Source: Bacteroidales bacterium (GTDB lineage Bacteria > Bacteroidota > Bacteroidia > Bacteroidales > UBA932). From it: DNA of 64,000 nt. Within the stretch, counting starts at the first letter, position 1, and every line of letters starts with the position of its first letter. Position numbers and translations under genes: made by a program. The notes under the pieces were generated by a model. It had not been told where the DNA came from, ran no database searches, and saw only the letters and a program-made list of their open reading frames with translations. The stretch is from positions 62,001-126,000 of the forward strand of contig SUYU01000005.1 of NCBI GenBank assembly GCA_015060245.1. Direction: 5' to 3'. Shown piece after piece: positions 26,910-35,225 of the stretch.

Positions 26910-28241
26910 TTATTTTTTAGGACGGCTACGCATGATACCCATAACTTTTGCCTTGCCGAATCTTATGCTGTCCAATAGAGGAATGTAAGCAGGACATGTA
27001 AACTGGCAACAGCCGCACTCAATACAATCATAGATGAAATGAGCCTCAGCATCGTCCCAACGGGCAACCTTGCTCAATTTGTTCAAAAGATAAGGCTCAA
27101 GACCCATAGGACAAGCACTTACACATTTGCCACATCTGATACAATTGCTCTCCTCCTTTCTCTTTGTCTGCTCCTCTGTCAAATAAAGTACAGAAGATGA
27201 TCCTTTAAGAGTTGGAGCATCAAGGTTTGCCATAGCCTTACCCATCATAGGACCACCGCTGATAACCTTTGCAGCACTCTCAGGAATACCGCCGGTAACC
27301 TCAATTATCTTGCTTATAGGTGTACCTACCCTGTGTTTGTAGTTCTTTTGCACATTGCTGCACTGTCCGGTAACTGTAAGGATACCCTCAAACAGAGGTT
27401 TGTTTTTCTGTACAGCCTCATAAACAGCCAAAGCAGTACCTACGTTCTGCACTACAGCACCTGTATCAATTGGAAGGCCTTTTGAAGGAACCCTTCTTCC
27501 AACAACTGCGTCAATCAACTGCTTCTCACCACCCTGTGGATATTTCTTTTTCAATACCACAACTTTGATTTGAGGATATGCAGAAGCATATTTGTTCAAA
27601 ATCTCAATAGCCTTAGGCTTGTTCTCCTCAATGCCAATGAAACCTTGTGTCACATTAAGCGCCTTCATCATTATTGAAGCACCTATAAGCACCTGCTCAG
27701 GCATCTCAACCAATACTCTGTAGTCAGATGTAAGATATGGCTCACACTCTGCAGCGTTAATGATAAGGAACTCTGCTTTTTTACCTGGAGGAGGTGATAG
27801 TTTTACGTTGGTCGGGAATGTTGCACCACCCAAACCTACAACACCACACTCTTGAATTTTTGCAATAATCTCTTTGGAGTCAAGTTTGATCTCCTTTACA
27901 ATTGCATCTGAACGGTCAATTGTCTCTACCCACTCATCACCCTCTACAGTAATTACAACTGCCTTGCAAGGGTTACCGGCCAAATCCTTGATTGTATCAA
28001 TCGCTTTGACAGTACCGCTTACAGATGAGTGTACGGGAGCAGAGATGAAACCACTTGCATTGGCTATAAGTTGACCGACCTTTACTTTGTCTCCAACCGC
28101 AACAATAGGCTCCGCAGGAGCACCCAGGTGTTGCGACATAGAGATATATGCTGTTTCAGGAATCGGGAAATTCTCAATGGCCGCATCACAAGAGATCTTG
28201 TTGTCAGCAGGATGAACTCCACCTAGCGAAAATGTCTTCAT
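26910..28241 (-). CDS. rnfC: Rnf complex subunit C (NADH/flavin-binding, 2x 4Fe-4S)
   Basis: The 443-residue protein has an N-terminal barrel-sandwich region, an NADH/FMN-binding NuoF-like domain (GVVGLGGATFPTNVKL, INAAECEPYLTSDYRVL) and two ferredoxin clusters near the C-terminus (CIRCGKCVSACPMGLEP and CIECGCCQFTCPAYIPL). It docks NAD(H) in the Rnf complex on the cytoplasmic face. Length is typical of the short bacterial form. Confidence 0.97.
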   Translation of the reverse strand: MKTFSLGGVHPADNKISCDAAIENFPIPETAYISMSQHLGAPAEPIVAVGDKVKVGQLIANASGFISAPVHSSVSGTVKAIDTIKDLAGNPCKAVVITVEGDEWVETIDRSDAIVKEIKLDSKEIIAKIQECGVVGLGGATFPTNVKLSPPPGKKAEFLIINAAECEPYLTSDYRVLVEMPEQVLIGASIMMKALNVTQGFIGIEENKPKAIEILNKYASAYPQIKVVVLKKKYPQGGEKQLIDAVVGRRVPSKGLPIDTGAVVQNVGTALAVYEAVQKNKPLFEGILTVTGQCSNVQKNYKHRVGTPISKIIEVTGGIPESAAKVISGGPMMGKAMANLDAPTLKGSSSVLYLTEEQTKRKEESNCIRCGKCVSACPMGLEPYLLNKLSKVARWDDAEAHFIYDCIECGCCQFTCPAYIPLLDSIRFGKAKVMGIMRSRPKK

Positions 28242-28274
28242 ATATCTGTTAGTTTTTTAATCTGTTTAGTTATT

Positions 28275-29273
28275 TTAAGCCTCTTTTTTCTCTGCAACCG
28301 GAACAGCAACTTGAGTCTTCTCGGCAGGTGCAGCAGCGGGTGCCTTCTCTGCAGGTGCAGCAGCAGGAGCCTTCTCGGCAGGTGCAGCAGCGGGTGCCTT
28401 CTCTGCAGGTGCAGCAGCAGGAGCCGCTGGAGCCGCAGCAGGTTTTGGAGGTCTTGGAGGGAAGTTTACAGCATGGATTGCACCGGTAGGACACTCTGCC
28501 ACACACTTGGTACACAACTTACACTTGTTGAAATCTATGTAAGCCACGTTGTTCTCAACTGTAATGGCGCCGAATGGGCATGTCTTTGCACATTTGCCAC
28601 AACCGATACATGCAGCAGTACAAGCCTTTCTTGCAACACCGCCTTTATCTTTGTTGATACAAGAAACAAATACCCTGCGTGATTTAGGACCTTTGTTCCT
28701 CAATTCAATCACACCTTTCGGACATGCTTTCACGCAAGCACCGCAGGCTGTACATTTTTCATCATCAACCACAGGAAGTCCTGAAACAGGATCCATTGAG
28801 ATTGCACCAAAGTTACATGCATTTGTACAGTCGCCCTTTCCAAGACAACCATACTTGCAACCAGTATCTCCCGGATACAACGCACTCATAATAGCACATG
28901 AAGCGGCTCCGTCATAAACGTTTGTCTTGGGACGCTTGTCGCAACTTCCCGCACATCTTACAACGGCTACCATAGGAGCCTTCTCAGCCACCTCAAAGCC
29001 TAGGGCTCCTGCAATTTTCTGCATTACAGGGTTACCGCCAACGGGGCAATAAAGATTGTCCAGATTCTCAGCCTTTGTACAAGCCTCAGCAAAAGCCCTA
29101 CAACCGGCCTGACCGCAACCACCGCAATTTGCGCCGGGCATCAGAGCCTCCACGATATCAATGCGCGGATCCTCCTCTACCTTGAATTTTTGTGCCACGA
29201 AATAAAGCACAACAGCCAGCAAAAGTCCCAAAAGACTTAGGCTGACTACGGTAAAAATAATAGTAGTACTCAT
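28275..29273 (-). CDS. rnfB: Rnf complex ferredoxin subunit B
   Basis: The 332-residue protein has an N-terminal membrane anchor (FTVVSLSLLGLLLAVVLYFV), a 4Fe-4S domain (GANCGGCGQAGCRAFAEAC) and several ferredoxin clusters (CTACGACVKACPKGVI, CIGCGKCAKTCPFGAI, CKLCTKCVAECPTGAI). It is the entry point for electrons from ferredoxin. The last 60 residues form a Pro/Ala/Lys/Glu linker of repeated APAEKAPAA units, a feature not needed for cluster binding. Its first codon is 23 bases after the RseC-like gene. Confidence 0.96.
   Translation of the reverse strand: MSTTIIFTVVSLSLLGLLLAVVLYFVAQKFKVEEDPRIDIVEALMPGANCGGCGQAGCRAFAEACTKAENLDNLYCPVGGNPVMQKIAGALGFEVAEKAPMVAVVRCAGSCDKRPKTNVYDGAASCAIMSALYPGDTGCKYGCLGKGDCTNACNFGAISMDPVSGLPVVDDEKCTACGACVKACPKGVIELRNKGPKSRRVFVSCINKDKGGVARKACTAACIGCGKCAKTCPFGAITVENNVAYIDFNKCKLCTKCVAECPTGAIHAVNFPPRPPKPAAAPAAPAAAPAEKAPAAAPAEKAPAAAPAEKAPAAAPAEKTQVAVPVAEKKEA
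28317..28424. repeat. Tandem 27/54-bp repeats in the rnfB tail
   Basis: Four 27-base units lie at 28317-28343, 28344-28370, 28371-28397 and 28398-28424. Units 1 and 3 are identical, as are 2 and 4, so the array is two identical 54-base repeats. Each unit encodes nine residues (APAEKAPAA type). Confidence 0.93.
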
Positions 29274-29295
29274 TAAAATTTAAGTTTATTGATAT

Positions 29296-29724
29296 TTAGT
29301 GTTTCTTTTCAATTGCAAAGGTGAACTCCTTGGCCAACCTGTCCCTGAACAAAAACACTCCAACATAGTAGAGGCTGACTCCAAGAACGGCCATTAGCCC
29401 AGCACCCAACTCACTGAAATTTAAGTAAGGCAAAGATAATAATAAAATCATTAAAATAATCAAAGGAATTACATAAGAAATCCATACGGCACGCAATCCC
29501 AACGTTTTTTTCATAACCACCAGAACCTCTTCGCCCACATGGTACACTTCGTTTGAAGTGCGGTATATTTTTATTCTCTTTATAGACATGTCACTCATAG
29601 TACAGGCCGATTTTGCATGACAGGCAGCACACATCGACTTGTTCAGGATCTCGACATAAATCTCGGTGGGTGTTATCTGTGTAACAACACCCTCATGGTC
29701 TATTGTCTTGTTGCGTCTACTCAT
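29296..29724 (-). CDS. RseC/RnfH-like SoxR-reducing-system membrane protein
   Basis: The 142-residue protein begins with a cysteine-bearing region (MCAACHAKSACTMSD) followed by two membrane helices (AVWISYVIPLIILMILLLSL, LMAVLGVSLYYVGVFLF). This is the layout of RseC, which is associated with Rnf/Rsx systems and redox signalling in proteobacteria. Position directly upstream of rnfB agrees with a role in Rnf assembly or redox control. It is the first gene of the Rnf run unless transcription comes from dnaB. Confidence 0.87.
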   Translation of the reverse strand: MSRRNKTIDHEGVVTQITPTEIYVEILNKSMCAACHAKSACTMSDMSIKRIKIYRTSNEVYHVGEEVLVVMKKTLGLRAVWISYVIPLIILMILLLSLPYLNFSELGAGLMAVLGVSLYYVGVFLFRDRLAKEFTFAIEKKH

Positions 29725-29750
29725 TTACTCTCCGTTTTTTGTTTACAACA

Positions 29751-30593
29751 CTATTTTTTCACTCTGCTCTCCAAAGGATACTTGAGGTTCTCCCATTTTG
29801 TCAGCCTGCCGTAAACTTTGCCCACAAGTATTTTGGACTCAAACATCAGCGGAATCTTGTTCCTGTCATCCGTAACCCAGACAAAAAGTTCATCCTCGCC
29901 TGTAAAAACCTCCCCCGCAACAAGTCTTACCGCAAATTTCATGGTCCTGTATGTACCCATGCCGGGGATCTTCTTCACCTCTTTCCCCTTATAGACAAAA
30001 TAGAGGTCAAAAATCTCCCTGTCTATGGCAAATGAGATGGGCTGCTTCTCGTCAATCCTCACTTTTGAGAAATCAAGCGTTCTGCTTACAAAATAAAGGG
30101 TTACAAGATCATAGGTATTCTGGCGTCCCGGAAGAATGGAATCCTTTTCGGGGTAATCCTTCTTTTTGGTAACAGCATTGATCTCATAGGTATCATTATT
30201 GAAAGTATAGTTGTTTATCATCCTGTACTTTCCCTCCAGCGTGTTCCTGTAAAACTTGAGCGGGCGCAGTGTCTTCTCATCAAAATGAGACTCAAAATGC
30301 TCCCTCACCGTAAAGAACATGTCATAGAACCTGTATGTATATCCCTTTACCACCGGGTTATACACACCATTGTCATAATTGAGGGTGACCACACCTTCGC
30401 CCACATCTGTATTTATGCCGCCCCATGTATAACTGAGCACATAGGTAAGTTTCTCGCCCTTTTTGAAGGGGAGTTCCCTGCCGGCCGTATCGGTCTGGGC
30501 AAAGAGAGAGTTCACCGACAAAAGTGTCATGAGCAACCCCAACACTACAGCCCTGCTTCCCGACAATCTGATAATTTCCTTTAACACCATCAT
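29751..30593 (-). CDS. DUF3108 secreted protein
   Basis: The 280-residue protein has an N-terminal signal or anchor (AVVLGLLMTLLSVNSLFAQ) and DUF3108 signatures (FKKGEKLTYVLSYTWGGI, FYDMFFTVREHFESHFDE, LRPLKFYRNTLEGKYRMINN, DRNKIPLMFESKILVGKV). Function is unknown; Bacteroidetes members are exported. It lies 26 bases before the RseC-like gene start and 65 bases after dnaB, all on the minus strand. Two start codons (30593 and 30590) are possible. Confidence 0.85.
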   Translation of the reverse strand: MMVLKEIIRLSGSRAVVLGLLMTLLSVNSLFAQTDTAGRELPFKKGEKLTYVLSYTWGGINTDVGEGVVTLNYDNGVYNPVVKGYTYRFYDMFFTVREHFESHFDEKTLRPLKFYRNTLEGKYRMINNYTFNNDTYEINAVTKKKDYPEKDSILPGRQNTYDLVTLYFVSRTLDFSKVRIDEKQPISFAIDREIFDLYFVYKGKEVKKIPGMGTYRTMKFAVRLVAGEVFTGEDELFVWVTDDRNKIPLMFESKILVGKVYGRLTKWENLKYPLESRVKK

Positions 30594-30657
30594 TCAATAT
30601 CTCCTCTAAAAACAACAATAACCCTCCAAATGCAGGTCACAATCCGGAATGCCCGAT

Positions 30658-32163
30658 TCAGAAATCGGTATTGTTTCCAAAATCATCATTTCCTCCGGTC
30701 ATATCATTCATTCTTGAACCGGTATAGGTATCCACTCCCTGCACATCAACATCAAGTGCAACATCGTTCACATCAACAAAACGCACCTCCGAGTTGCGGA
30801 ACTTCATCTTCACATCACACACGGCTCCATTACGGTGCTTTGCAATAATTATATCAGTCATACCGGCCTGCGACGGATCTTCAGTCATTCCATAATAGTC
30901 GGGGCGGTGAATAAACATTACAATATCCGCATCCTGCTCAATTGCACCCGACTCCCTCAAGTCGCTCAATTGCGGTCTTTTGGCTCCGCCTCTGGTCTCC
31001 ACCGCACGGCTCAACTGTGAAAGGGCCAGAATAGGCACATCCAACTCCTTTGCTATAGCCTTCAATGACCTTGATATTGCCGAGACCTCCTGCTCCCTCA
31101 TTGCCTTCAACTCCGGAGGGCCTGACATCAACTGAAGATAGTCTATGATAATCATCTTAACGCCCGCAGAAGAGACAAGACGTCTCGCCTTTGAGCGGAA
31201 CTCATATATTGACAAGGAGGGGGTATCATCAATATAGAGCGGCGCCTGCGACAAGGCGTTAAGGCGCACGTTCAACTGCTCCCACTCATACAATTCAAGT
31301 TTCTTGCCACCTTTGATCTTCTCGGCAGAGAGACCTGTTTCGCTGATCATCAACCTCTTTACAAGTTGCTTCGATGCCATCTCAAGGGAGAAGAACGCCA
31401 CCGGAACCTTATGCTCCACCGCCATATTCCTTGCCATTGTAAGCACAAAGGCGGTCTTACCCATTGACGGACGGGCCGCTATGATCACAAGGTCAGACGG
31501 CTGCCATCCCAATGTTACCCGGTCTATGCCGGTATAACCGCTCGGCACTCCACTCAAACCATCTTCCCGCATCTGGACCGACTGCAGGTCGTCTATAGCC
31601 TCATTGATGACATCCTGTACAGATTGGGTCTCCCTTTTCATATTTCTGTCGGCAAGGGTAAAGATCTTCTGCTGGGTATTGTCCAGCAGATCGTCCACTC
31701 CCGTAGCATCATCATAAGCCTCCTTCTGCACCTCATAAGATATTGAAATGAGTTCCCTCTGAATATATTTCTGTACCAGAATCTTTGTATGGTAATCGAG
31801 GTGGGCAGCAGCACCAATCTTCATACTGAGTTGGCTCAAATAGTATGGACCACCCACAAGTTCAAGGTCATCGGTCTTCTTGAGTTCCTCCGCCACCGTG
31901 TAGATATCCACCGCATCATGTCTCATTGCCAATGCCGATATAGCCTTGAATATCTTCCGGTTTGCCTCCTTGTAGAAACACTCCGGAACCAACACGTCTA
32001 TAACGTCAGCAACAGAATTTGGTTCAAGCAGGAGCGAGCCGAGCACAGCCTCCTCTATATCTACAGCCTGGGGCGGTTTTCTGCCCGATTCCAATCCCAT
32101 GAACTCAAGATTCTTTATCTGGTTAGAACCGCCGGTTCCCCTTTTTCCACTTGTTTTTGCCAT
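30658..32163 (-). CDS. dnaB: Replicative DNA helicase
   Basis: The 501-residue hexameric helicase unwinds DNA at the replication fork. It has the N-terminal DnaB domain (PQAVDIEEAVLGSLLLEPN) and a RecA-like ATPase with Walker A (AARPSMGKTAFVL), Walker B (MIIIDYLQLMSG) and the arginine-finger/motif 4 region (SDLRESGAIEQDADIVMFIH). The C-terminus has a Bacteroidetes-type acidic and Asn-rich tail. No intein. Confidence 0.97.
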   Translation of the reverse strand: MAKTSGKRGTGGSNQIKNLEFMGLESGRKPPQAVDIEEAVLGSLLLEPNSVADVIDVLVPECFYKEANRKIFKAISALAMRHDAVDIYTVAEELKKTDDLELVGGPYYLSQLSMKIGAAAHLDYHTKILVQKYIQRELISISYEVQKEAYDDATGVDDLLDNTQQKIFTLADRNMKRETQSVQDVINEAIDDLQSVQMREDGLSGVPSGYTGIDRVTLGWQPSDLVIIAARPSMGKTAFVLTMARNMAVEHKVPVAFFSLEMASKQLVKRLMISETGLSAEKIKGGKKLELYEWEQLNVRLNALSQAPLYIDDTPSLSIYEFRSKARRLVSSAGVKMIIIDYLQLMSGPPELKAMREQEVSAISRSLKAIAKELDVPILALSQLSRAVETRGGAKRPQLSDLRESGAIEQDADIVMFIHRPDYYGMTEDPSQAGMTDIIIAKHRNGAVCDVKMKFRNSEVRFVDVNDVALDVDVQGVDTYTGSRMNDMTGGNDDFGNNTDF

Positions 32164-32192
32164 TCTTCAATACTAATTCATAAATGATTACA

Positions 32193-32242
32193 AAAAAACA
32201 CCCTCGCCAATGGTTCAAGATCAAAGGCAGAGGATGTTTTTT
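32193..32242 (-). terminator. Intrinsic terminator of the M23-MerR-Nif3-zinc ribbon run
   Basis: On the minus strand 32242-32230 and 32205-32193 form a 13-bp stem with one G-U pair and a 24-base loop, ending in a TTTTTT run. It lies between the zinc-ribbon gene stop and dnaB and separates the two transcripts. Confidence 0.8.
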
Positions 32243-32289
32243 CTATATCTCCCTATCATAACCCTCAAAGGGTTCTTCACAACAACAGA

Positions 32290-33111
32290 CTACTCGTTCT
32301 CAAACTCCGGATTTACAAGAATCCTTCCGCAATACTCGCAAACAATTATCTTTTTGCTTGAAGCAATATCCAACTGCCTTTGAGGCGGAATCTTGTTGAA
32401 GCAACCTCCGCAAGCATCTCTCTTGACTGTAACAACAGCAAGTTTATTGCGGGTATTTGACCTTACCTTCTTGTAAGCATTCAACAATCTCACCTCAATC
32501 TGGGACTGTATCTCCTCAGACTCTTTCAAAAGGATCTCCTCATCTTTCTGTGTCTCCTCAATGATTGACGCCAACTCCTGTTTCTTGTTCTCAAGGTCTA
32601 TTTTTCTACCCTCAAGAAGTTCATTTGCAGAAGCCAACGCCACCTTCTTCTCTGCCATGGAACGTGTGCTGTCCTTAATCCTCTTCTCTGAAAGTTCCCT
32701 TTCAAGATCCTGGAACTCAATCTCCTTTGACAAAGAGTCATACTCCCTGTTGTTCTTCACATTATTTCTCTGGGCCTCATACTTTTCAATAAGAGACTTG
32801 CTGGTAACAATATCCTGCTTCTTCTGCGCTATAAAGGCCTCAGTATCTGCAATCTCCTTGCTCAAATTGGAAATACGTGTCTCCAATCCTGCAATATCAT
32901 CCTCCAAATCCTGCACCTCCAATGGAAGTTCGCCCCTCAACAAATAAATCTTATCTATTTTTGAATCAGTCTGTTGAAGTCTGTACAACAACTTCAGTCT
33001 GGTCTCCATACTCATATCGGAATCCAGATTCTTTGCAATCTGCAATGACGCAAAAGTCTCACCCTCCACTATAGGAGTTGCATTTGTGTTATTCTTTTTA
33101 CCTGTAGCCAT
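32290..33111 (-). CDS. Coiled-coil protein with C4 zinc ribbon (CdsZ/RseP-like family)
   Basis: This 273-residue protein has a long heptad-rich coiled coil (about 55-215) and a C-terminal C4 zinc ribbon (CGGCFNKIPPQR followed by VCEYCGRIL). Proteins of this layout are annotated as zf-RING_7/C4-type zinc ribbon proteins, found widely next to Nif3 genes. Function is not established; nucleic-acid or ribosome binding has been suggested. It follows nif3 by 10 bases and is probably co-expressed. Confidence 0.87.
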   Translation of the reverse strand: MATGKKNNTNATPIVEGETFASLQIAKNLDSDMSMETRLKLLYRLQQTDSKIDKIYLLRGELPLEVQDLEDDIAGLETRISNLSKEIADTEAFIAQKKQDIVTSKSLIEKYEAQRNNVKNNREYDSLSKEIEFQDLERELSEKRIKDSTRSMAEKKVALASANELLEGRKIDLENKKQELASIIEETQKDEEILLKESEEIQSQIEVRLLNAYKKVRSNTRNKLAVVTVKRDACGGCFNKIPPQRQLDIASSKKIIVCEYCGRILVNPEFENE

Positions 33112-33120
33112 AATTCAGCT

Positions 33121-33882
33121 TTAATAGTAATATATAGGATTATTATTTCTTCTACTTATACAAACGGCAAAGTTAGGAAATTTTTTGCAAAGTAAGTCTG
33201 CAAATAGACCAACAACATCATATTCGCTCAAATAATGGCCAATATCCATAACCATAAATCCCCTCTCGCAATAGAATTCATGATATGTAATGTCGCCCGT
33301 AATGTACGCCTGGGCACCTTTTGCCATCGCATCACCAATAAAAGAGCGTCCGCTGCCTCCACATAGGGCTACCCTTGAAATTTTTCCGTCCACAGCAGAT
33401 GAACACCGCAGATGCTCAACCCCGAACCTCTCCTTTACCATGTCGGCCAGTTCCCTCCATCCAAGAGGCTCCTTGAGGTTACCCACAAGACCCAACTGCT
33501 CCTCATTGAGCGGTTCAACATCAACAAGGCCCAATTTTGCAGCCATAAGCCCGCTTACGCCATTGGCGGCCTTGTCCATATTTGTATGCGCAGCGTATAT
33601 TGCTATGTCGTTTTTCAAGGCCCGTGTTACAATCCTGCCCACATAATTTGACGGGGTAATTGATTTCAGTCCCTTGAATATCAAGGGATGGTGTGTAATG
33701 ATCATATCACAGCCAAGTTCAATTGCCTCATCAAGAACATCCTCTGTACAATCCAGGGCAATAAGCGCCCTTGTAACTTCGCGTTGCGGATCACCTACAG
33801 AAAATCCGCAGTTGTCCCAACTCTCCTGTAGCGCCAAAGGGGCAAACTCCTCTATGGGAGCAATAAGTTCACATGCCTTCAT
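33121..33882 (-). CDS. Nif3-like dinuclear metal-binding protein (GTP cyclohydrolase I type 2 / YqfO)
   Basis: The 253-residue protein has the family metal ligands in MIITHHPLIFKGL, YAAHTNMDKA and VMDIGHYLSEYDVV. It is the compact form: many Bacteroidetes homologues carry a PII-like insertion between the two halves and are about 365 residues long, and this one lacks it. Family members form hexamers with two metals. Their reaction is not settled. The gene precedes the zinc-ribbon gene. Confidence 0.9.
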   Translation of the reverse strand: MKACELIAPIEEFAPLALQESWDNCGFSVGDPQREVTRALIALDCTEDVLDEAIELGCDMIITHHPLIFKGLKSITPSNYVGRIVTRALKNDIAIYAAHTNMDKAANGVSGLMAAKLGLVDVEPLNEEQLGLVGNLKEPLGWRELADMVKERFGVEHLRCSSAVDGKISRVALCGGSGRSFIGDAMAKGAQAYITGDITYHEFYCERGFMVMDIGHYLSEYDVVGLFADLLCKKFPNFAVCISRRNNNPIYYY

Positions 33883-33901
33883 ACCAAAAATTTATTGACA
33901 T

Positions 33902-34255
33902 TTAATCTTGCTGAACCTTAAGTTGCGCAGAGATTTCAAGCAATCTCTCCTTTATTGAGGTAAGTTTTGAGATGACCTCCACTCTCCTGTCGGCCCCGGT
34001 TATATTATCCTTCATTCTCTTTGCCGCACCATCAAGGGTCATTCCATTCTCCTTGACAAGATGGTAGATAACCTTGAAATTTGCCAGATCCTGAGCAGTG
34101 AAGAGCCTGTTCCCCTTCTTGTTCCTGGCAGGCTTGATAAAATCCGGGAACTTCTGAGCCCAGAAACGCACAAGTGATGTACTCTCGCCCAAAATCTCAG
34201 AAACCTCACCAATGGTGTAATAAAGTTTCTCTATACTCTTCTCCTTATATGGCAT
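33902..34255 (-). CDS. MerR family transcriptional regulator
   Basis: The 117-residue protein has a MerR helix-turn-helix (LYYTIGEVSEILGESTSLVRFWAQKF) with a short dimerisation helix and no ligand domain. MerR-type short regulators occur in the Bacteroidetes envelope-gene neighbourhood and resemble the form next to M23 peptidases. It lies 13 bases after the second M23 gene and 19 bases before nif3, so it is probably co-transcribed. Its targets cannot be told from the sequence. Confidence 0.9.
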   Translation of the reverse strand: MPYKEKSIEKLYYTIGEVSEILGESTSLVRFWAQKFPDFIKPARNKKGNRLFTAQDLANFKVIYHLVKENGMTLDGAAKRMKDNITGADRRVEVISKLTSIKERLLEISAQLKVQQD

Positions 34256-34268
34256 AACTGTAAATTTA

Positions 34269-35225
34269 TCAGTCCAAAGACTGTCCGGTATTTGATGAAA
34301 TTGCTATAATCTCCCTGAACTGTTCAGGGGTAATGTCTGCAAAAAAGTAGTTCCTCGGGTCAACAACTTTACCGTTATAGGTAACACAATAATGAAGATG
34401 AGGTGCAAATGACATTCCCGACAGGCCTATCCTCCCTATAACCTCTCCCCTGCCCACACTCTTTCCTTTCCTCACCAGAATATCACCAAGGTGTGAATAT
34501 GTTGTCATATAACCATTCTTGTGGTCTATTGTAACCGAATTGCCTCGTCCTCTCTTTGACCTTACAGACTCCACCACCACACCATCGGCCGAAGCAAGCA
34601 CATCTGTTCCCACCGCACCCAGCAGATCCATGCCGTCATGCTCAACCACAGTCTTGTAGAATGGATTTATCTTCTTCCCGACAGATGCGCCGGTCTGTCC
34701 AACGGAAAAATCCTTCAACGGCACTATTGACGGTATATGGTCCACACTCTTACCCAGATACTTGCACTCCTCGTTGATATCCTCAAAAACCGCCTGCACA
34801 TCCGATGCGCTCTCCTGCATAAGTTCCAGCATCTGGCGGCTTTTGCTCACAATCATCTCATCTTTTGTGGTATCTATATTCTCAAGAAGCGGCGAACTCT
34901 GGTCTATCAGGGAAACTATCAACGGGTCGGCATTGAATATGCTCCGGTAAATCTCGCGGTCCTTGAGTTTAAGATTGGAGACAGTATTGTCAAGGACCTC
35001 AAGTTTCTGGCGCAATTTTTCATACTCTTCCGCCATGACCTCATTCTCCTTTGCAAGTTTCCTTTCGGCATCTGTACTTACCACAAGTGCAAAAATGCAA
35101 TAATAGAGGATTGCCAGAAGAATACTTGCCAACAAATACTGGAAAATCTTCCTGCACCACCACTTGACACCCCTTCTGACCTCTACAAATTCCAGTTTCT
35201 CCTTATTGAATTTGTACTTTTCCAT
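34269..35225 (-). CDS. M23 family peptidase (peptidoglycan endopeptidase or regulator)
   Basis: The 318-residue protein has a transmembrane anchor (about 27-50), a coiled-coil region (about 58-110) and a C-terminal M23 domain with the zinc ligands in HDGMDLLG and HLHYCVTYNG and a GVVVESVRSKRGRGNSVTID core. It probably cuts cell-wall peptides in the periplasm. It is the second of two tandem paralogues: it starts one base before the stop of the upstream gene. Confidence 0.9.
   Translation of the reverse strand: MEKYKFNKEKLEFVEVRRGVKWWCRKIFQYLLASILLAILYYCIFALVVSTDAERKLAKENEVMAEEYEKLRQKLEVLDNTVSNLKLKDREIYRSIFNADPLIVSLIDQSSPLLENIDTTKDEMIVSKSRQMLELMQESASDVQAVFEDINEECKYLGKSVDHIPSIVPLKDFSVGQTGASVGKKINPFYKTVVEHDGMDLLGAVGTDVLASADGVVVESVRSKRGRGNSVTIDHKNGYMTTYSHLGDILVRKGKSVGRGEVIGRIGLSGMSFAPHLHYCVTYNGKVVDPRNYFFADITPEQFREIIAISSNTGQSLD

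Noticed and set aside
28270-28515. Cysteine-rich minus-frame ORF and plus-strand ORFs over the rnfB tail
   Set aside because: They are frame-shifted or antisense readings of the Ala/Pro/Lys repeat array in rnfB.
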